Below are positions 61,918 through 64,000 of a stretch of 64,000 nt of DNA, piece after piece. Each line of letters starts with the position of its first letter. The first letter of the stretch is position 1. Under the pieces are notes generated by a model. The model was not told the origin of the DNA and searched no databases. It saw only the letters and a list, made by a program, of their open reading frames with translations. The DNA is taken from NCBI GenBank assembly GCA_035277145.1, contig DATELA010000050.1:82339-146338 (forward strand), given 5' to 3'. This DNA comes from DASRAP01 sp035277145 (GTDB lineage Bacteria > Gemmatimonadota > Gemmatimonadetes > Gemmatimonadales > Gemmatimonadaceae). The translations under genes and the position numbers were made by a program.

Positions 61918-62961
61918 GTGGCCAGTCGCTCGCGCAAAACCAAGCACTCCAAGCCCGTCTGGCTCCGGTGGTCAGACGAACGCCTGCTCAACCTCCGAAT
62001 CTGCGATCTCGACCTCAGCCTCGAAGGCACCAAGGTCGAGCGATGGATCACGGCCGTCCACAAAGAGCTCGACGCGCGCGGCATTCGGTTTCGCCCGCAC
62101 TATTGGTTGTCTGACGAGTGGTTCACGCCCGATGGTGTGCCGGGCGTTGCGGTGCCGTTCTACCTCGCCCACCCCCGACTCGAGCGACTCGAACTCGTGC
62201 AAATGCTCGAGGTCGAAGGCGGCGCGCCAACCGCAGGAATGCAGATTCTGCGGCACGAAATCGGTCACGCAATCGACAACGCGTACCGGTTGCAGCTGCG
62301 ACGGCAGCGGCAGAAACTCTTCGGCAAGTGGTCGGAGCCGTATCCCGAGCATTACACACCGCGTCCGTACAGCCGCAGCTTCGTGCTCCATCTCGATTCG
62401 TGGTACGCGCAGAGTCATCCCGCTGAAGATTTTGCGGAGACGTTTGCGGTGTGGCTCGCGCCACATTCGATGTGGCGCAAGCGGTACGCCGGCTGGCCCG
62501 CGCTCAAGAAACTCGAATACATGGATTCGTTGATGAAGGACGTCGCGCGACGCCGTCCGCTCGTCACCACGCGCCGCGTCCTCGATCCGCTCCATCGGCT
62601 CACGCGCACGCTGCGCCAGCATTACATGCGCAAGCGCAAACACTACGGACGCGAACATCCGAGTTTTTACGATCGCGATCTGCGCAAACTGTTCTCAGAC
62701 GCACCGGAGTTCGCGAGCAACACGCCCGCGGCGCAGTTCCTCCATCGTGTGCGACGCGATGTGCGGCGCCACGTCGCCAAATGGACGTCGGCGTATCAGT
62801 ACACGATCGATCAGGTGTTCGAAGACATCATTCAGCGCTGCGAAGAACTCGAGCTGCGGCTCATGACAAGCGAGCAGCGCGCGAAAGAGGAAATCACCGC
62901 ACTTCTGCTCGTGCAAACGATGAACTACCTCCACGGTGGCGGTCACCGCGTCGCGCTATGA
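61918..62961 (+). CDS. Putative zinc metallopeptidase (HExGH...E type)
   Basis: 347 residues from GTG 61918; the open frame extends upstream into the antisense of the E1 gene and is not believed. The metal motif LRHEIGHAIDNAY (H113, E114, H117) and AEDFAETFAVWLAP (a Glu about 55 residues on) have the arrangement of a gluzincin-like active site. The basic N-terminus (SRSRKTKHSKP) and the TRTLRQHYMRKRKHYGREHP stretch are unusual. No signal peptide, so likely cytoplasmic. The ATP-grasp gene starts seven bases after its stop, so the pair is probably co-transcribed. The substrate is unknown; a ligase-peptidase pair around one peptide bond is an attractive guess. Confidence 0.8.
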   Translation: MASRSRKTKHSKPVWLRWSDERLLNLRICDLDLSLEGTKVERWITAVHKELDARGIRFRPHYWLSDEWFTPDGVPGVAVPFYLAHPRLERLELVQMLEVEGGAPTAGMQILRHEIGHAIDNAYRLQLRRQRQKLFGKWSEPYPEHYTPRPYSRSFVLHLDSWYAQSHPAEDFAETFAVWLAPHSMWRKRYAGWPALKKLEYMDSLMKDVARRRPLVTTRRVLDPLHRLTRTLRQHYMRKRKHYGREHPSFYDRDLRKLFSDAPEFASNTPAAQFLHRVRRDVRRHVAKWTSAYQYTIDQVFEDIIQRCEELELRLMTSEQRAKEEITALLLVQTMNYLHGGGHRVAL

Positions 62962-62968
62962 AGCACAC

Positions 62969-63991
62969 ATGAAAAAACTCCGCGTGCTCGCGCTCATGCA
63001 CCACTACCTCGTGCCGCCGGACGACGCGACGGCACAAGCCGCTGTCGATGCCGATTGGAAAACCGAGTACGACGTCACAAAAGCGCTGCGCGAACTCGAA
63101 CACGAAGTCATGGTGCTCGGCGTCAAAGACGACCTCGGCGCTATCCGCCAGGCGCGCGATGATTTCAAGCCCGACATCGCGTTCAACCTGATGGAAGCGT
63201 TTCACGAAGTGGGTACGTTCGATATGAACGTCGTGAGCTATCTCGAATTGCTGCGCCTTTCGTATACCGGATGCAATCCGCGCGGGATGTTGTTGTCGCG
63301 CGACAAGGCGCTGTCGAAGAAACTCCTCGCGTATCACCGCATTCCCATTCCGCAGTTCTCGGTGATCAAGCGCCGCCGCGCGATCAAACTCACCGGCAAA
63401 CTGCGCTATCCAGCGATCGTGAAGTCGCTCACCGAAGAATCATCGAGCGGTATCGCGCAGGCGTCGGTGGTCGATGACGACGCAAAACTCAAAGAGCGCG
63501 TGCAGTTCATTCACGAATCACTCGGCACCGATGCGATCGTCGAGCAGTACATCGAAGGCCGCGAACTCTACGTTGGCGTGGTTGGTAACGAGCGGCTCGA
63601 AGTGTTTCCCGTGTGGGAGATGAGCTTCACCAAGATGCCCGAAGGCGTGCATCGCATTGCGACGAGCAAAGCCAAGTGGAGCAGCAAGTATCAGAAGCGC
63701 CACGGCATCGATACCGCGCAAGCCAAGGATCTCCCGCGCGCAAAGGCCGACGAACTGCAGAACATTGCCAAGCGCGCGTTCCGCGCACTGGAGATGAGCG
63801 GATACGCGCGCATGGACTTTCGTTACGACGCTGAAGGCAATGGGTACGTGCTGGAAGCCAACGCCAATCCGCATCTCGCGTTCGGCGAAGACCTCGCGGA
63901 ATCAGCGAAGCGCGCGGGACTGGAATACACGGACTTGGTGCAACGCATTCTGAACCTCGGCATTCGCTGGGAGCCCGAGAGAGCGGGGTGA
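62969..63991 (+). CDS. D-Ala-D-Ala-ligase-like ATP-grasp enzyme
   Basis: 340 residues from ATG 62969 (an ATG at 62936 inside the previous gene is less likely). The N-terminus KLRVLALMHHYLVPPDD is followed by the D-Ala-D-Ala-ligase-type central domain: YTGCNPRGMLLSRDKALSKKLL, YPAIVKSLTEESSSGIAQAS, VEQYIEGRELYVGVVG. The metal/ATP region is GYARMDFRYDAEGN and ends EANANPHLAFGEDLA. It joins a carboxylate to an amine using ATP. This is a divergent paralogue, not an obvious ddl. It forms an operon with the upstream zinc metallopeptidase. Confidence 0.88.
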   Translation: MKKLRVLALMHHYLVPPDDATAQAAVDADWKTEYDVTKALRELEHEVMVLGVKDDLGAIRQARDDFKPDIAFNLMEAFHEVGTFDMNVVSYLELLRLSYTGCNPRGMLLSRDKALSKKLLAYHRIPIPQFSVIKRRRAIKLTGKLRYPAIVKSLTEESSSGIAQASVVDDDAKLKERVQFIHESLGTDAIVEQYIEGRELYVGVVGNERLEVFPVWEMSFTKMPEGVHRIATSKAKWSSKYQKRHGIDTAQAKDLPRAKADELQNIAKRAFRALEMSGYARMDFRYDAEGNGYVLEANANPHLAFGEDLAESAKRAGLEYTDLVQRILNLGIRWEPERAG

Positions 63992-64000
63992 GGGGTGGGG

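Noticed and set aside
1..64000. tRNA or rRNA genes
   Set aside because: No cloverleaf with the conserved TTCRANNC loop and no rRNA core sequence was found by reading both strands; a dedicated tRNA scan was not possible here.

Overview
The window is a GC-rich, gene-dense chromosomal segment from a Gram-negative-type bacterium: it carries TolC-like, Omp85-like and several lipoprotein-type outer-membrane proteins. The mix of features (a fused alpha/beta 2-oxoacid dehydrogenase E1, an N-terminal BTAD-type winged-helix regulator joined to a membrane segment and repeats, an M15-like protein of the DUF5715 kind, many Ig-like lipoproteins, many GTG/TTG starts) is most like a soil Gemmatimonadota. That assignment is an inference. 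I see no rRNA, tRNA, CRISPR array, transposase, integrase or prophage gene.

Layout, left to right. 1-3.9 kb: the N-terminal part of an M20 amidohydrolase and a fused membrane/spermidine-synthase-like protein, facing a TetR gene across a palindromic operator. 4-10.4 kb: a TetR-TolC-adaptor-RND efflux operon closed by a strong terminator. 10.5-15.5 kb: a TSUP permease, an Omp85-like protein and a membrane diguanylate cyclase. 15.7-18.3 kb (minus strand): P5C dehydrogenase and a PhzF-like isomerase, with a terminator hairpin in their leader. 18.4-23 kb: a receiver-DHp protein, endonuclease IV, a SWIB protein, signal peptidase I, a GroES-like protein, a bacilliredoxin and an Ig-like lipoprotein. 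23-25.3 kb: a NatAB-type ABC exporter. 25.3-30.9 kb: a five-gene, tightly overlapped glycosyltransferase/methyltransferase/desaturase operon. 31-34.6 kb: a lipoprotein and a large tandem-repeat Ig-like lipoprotein.

34.6-37.1 kb is the most interesting part. A good promoter is followed at once by what reads as a SAM-II riboswitch, then a hairpin, a 32-codon leader ORF rich in Met and Cys, and a near-perfect intrinsic terminator abutting the ribosome-binding site of an operon. That operon encodes an ATP-grasp ligase and a flavin-dependent monooxygenase of the alkanesulfonate/dimethyl-sulfone type. It looks like a sulfur-acquisition operon under two layers of sulfur control, containing an uncharacterised ligase.

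37-43.6 kb: lipoproteins, a BTAD regulator with an apparent CTG start, a two-domain PPK2 enzyme and an NTF2-like secreted protein. 43.7-47 kb: phenylacetyl-CoA epoxidase genes paaABCD (no paaE) facing an enoyl-CoA hydratase homologue. 47-52 kb: an M15-like protein, TyrA, a PepSY protein, MATE and MFS transporters. 52.3-59.7 kb: a glycerophosphodiesterase-like protein, a glycosyltransferase, then a giant kinase-aldolase-epimerase fusion followed by a double nucleotidyltransferase, which looks like an unassigned activated-sugar pathway. 59.7-64 kb: fused E1 dehydrogenase, a zincin-like metallopeptidase and a D-Ala-D-Ala-ligase-like ATP-grasp enzyme.

The non-coding DNA is unusual. Four ~160-bp long palindromes with variable but self-complementary centres sit mostly between convergent genes, and two of them supply a gene's stop codon. 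At least four other families of short, phrase-like repeats occupy gene junctions and in places have become the N- or C-terminal codons of neighbouring proteins.
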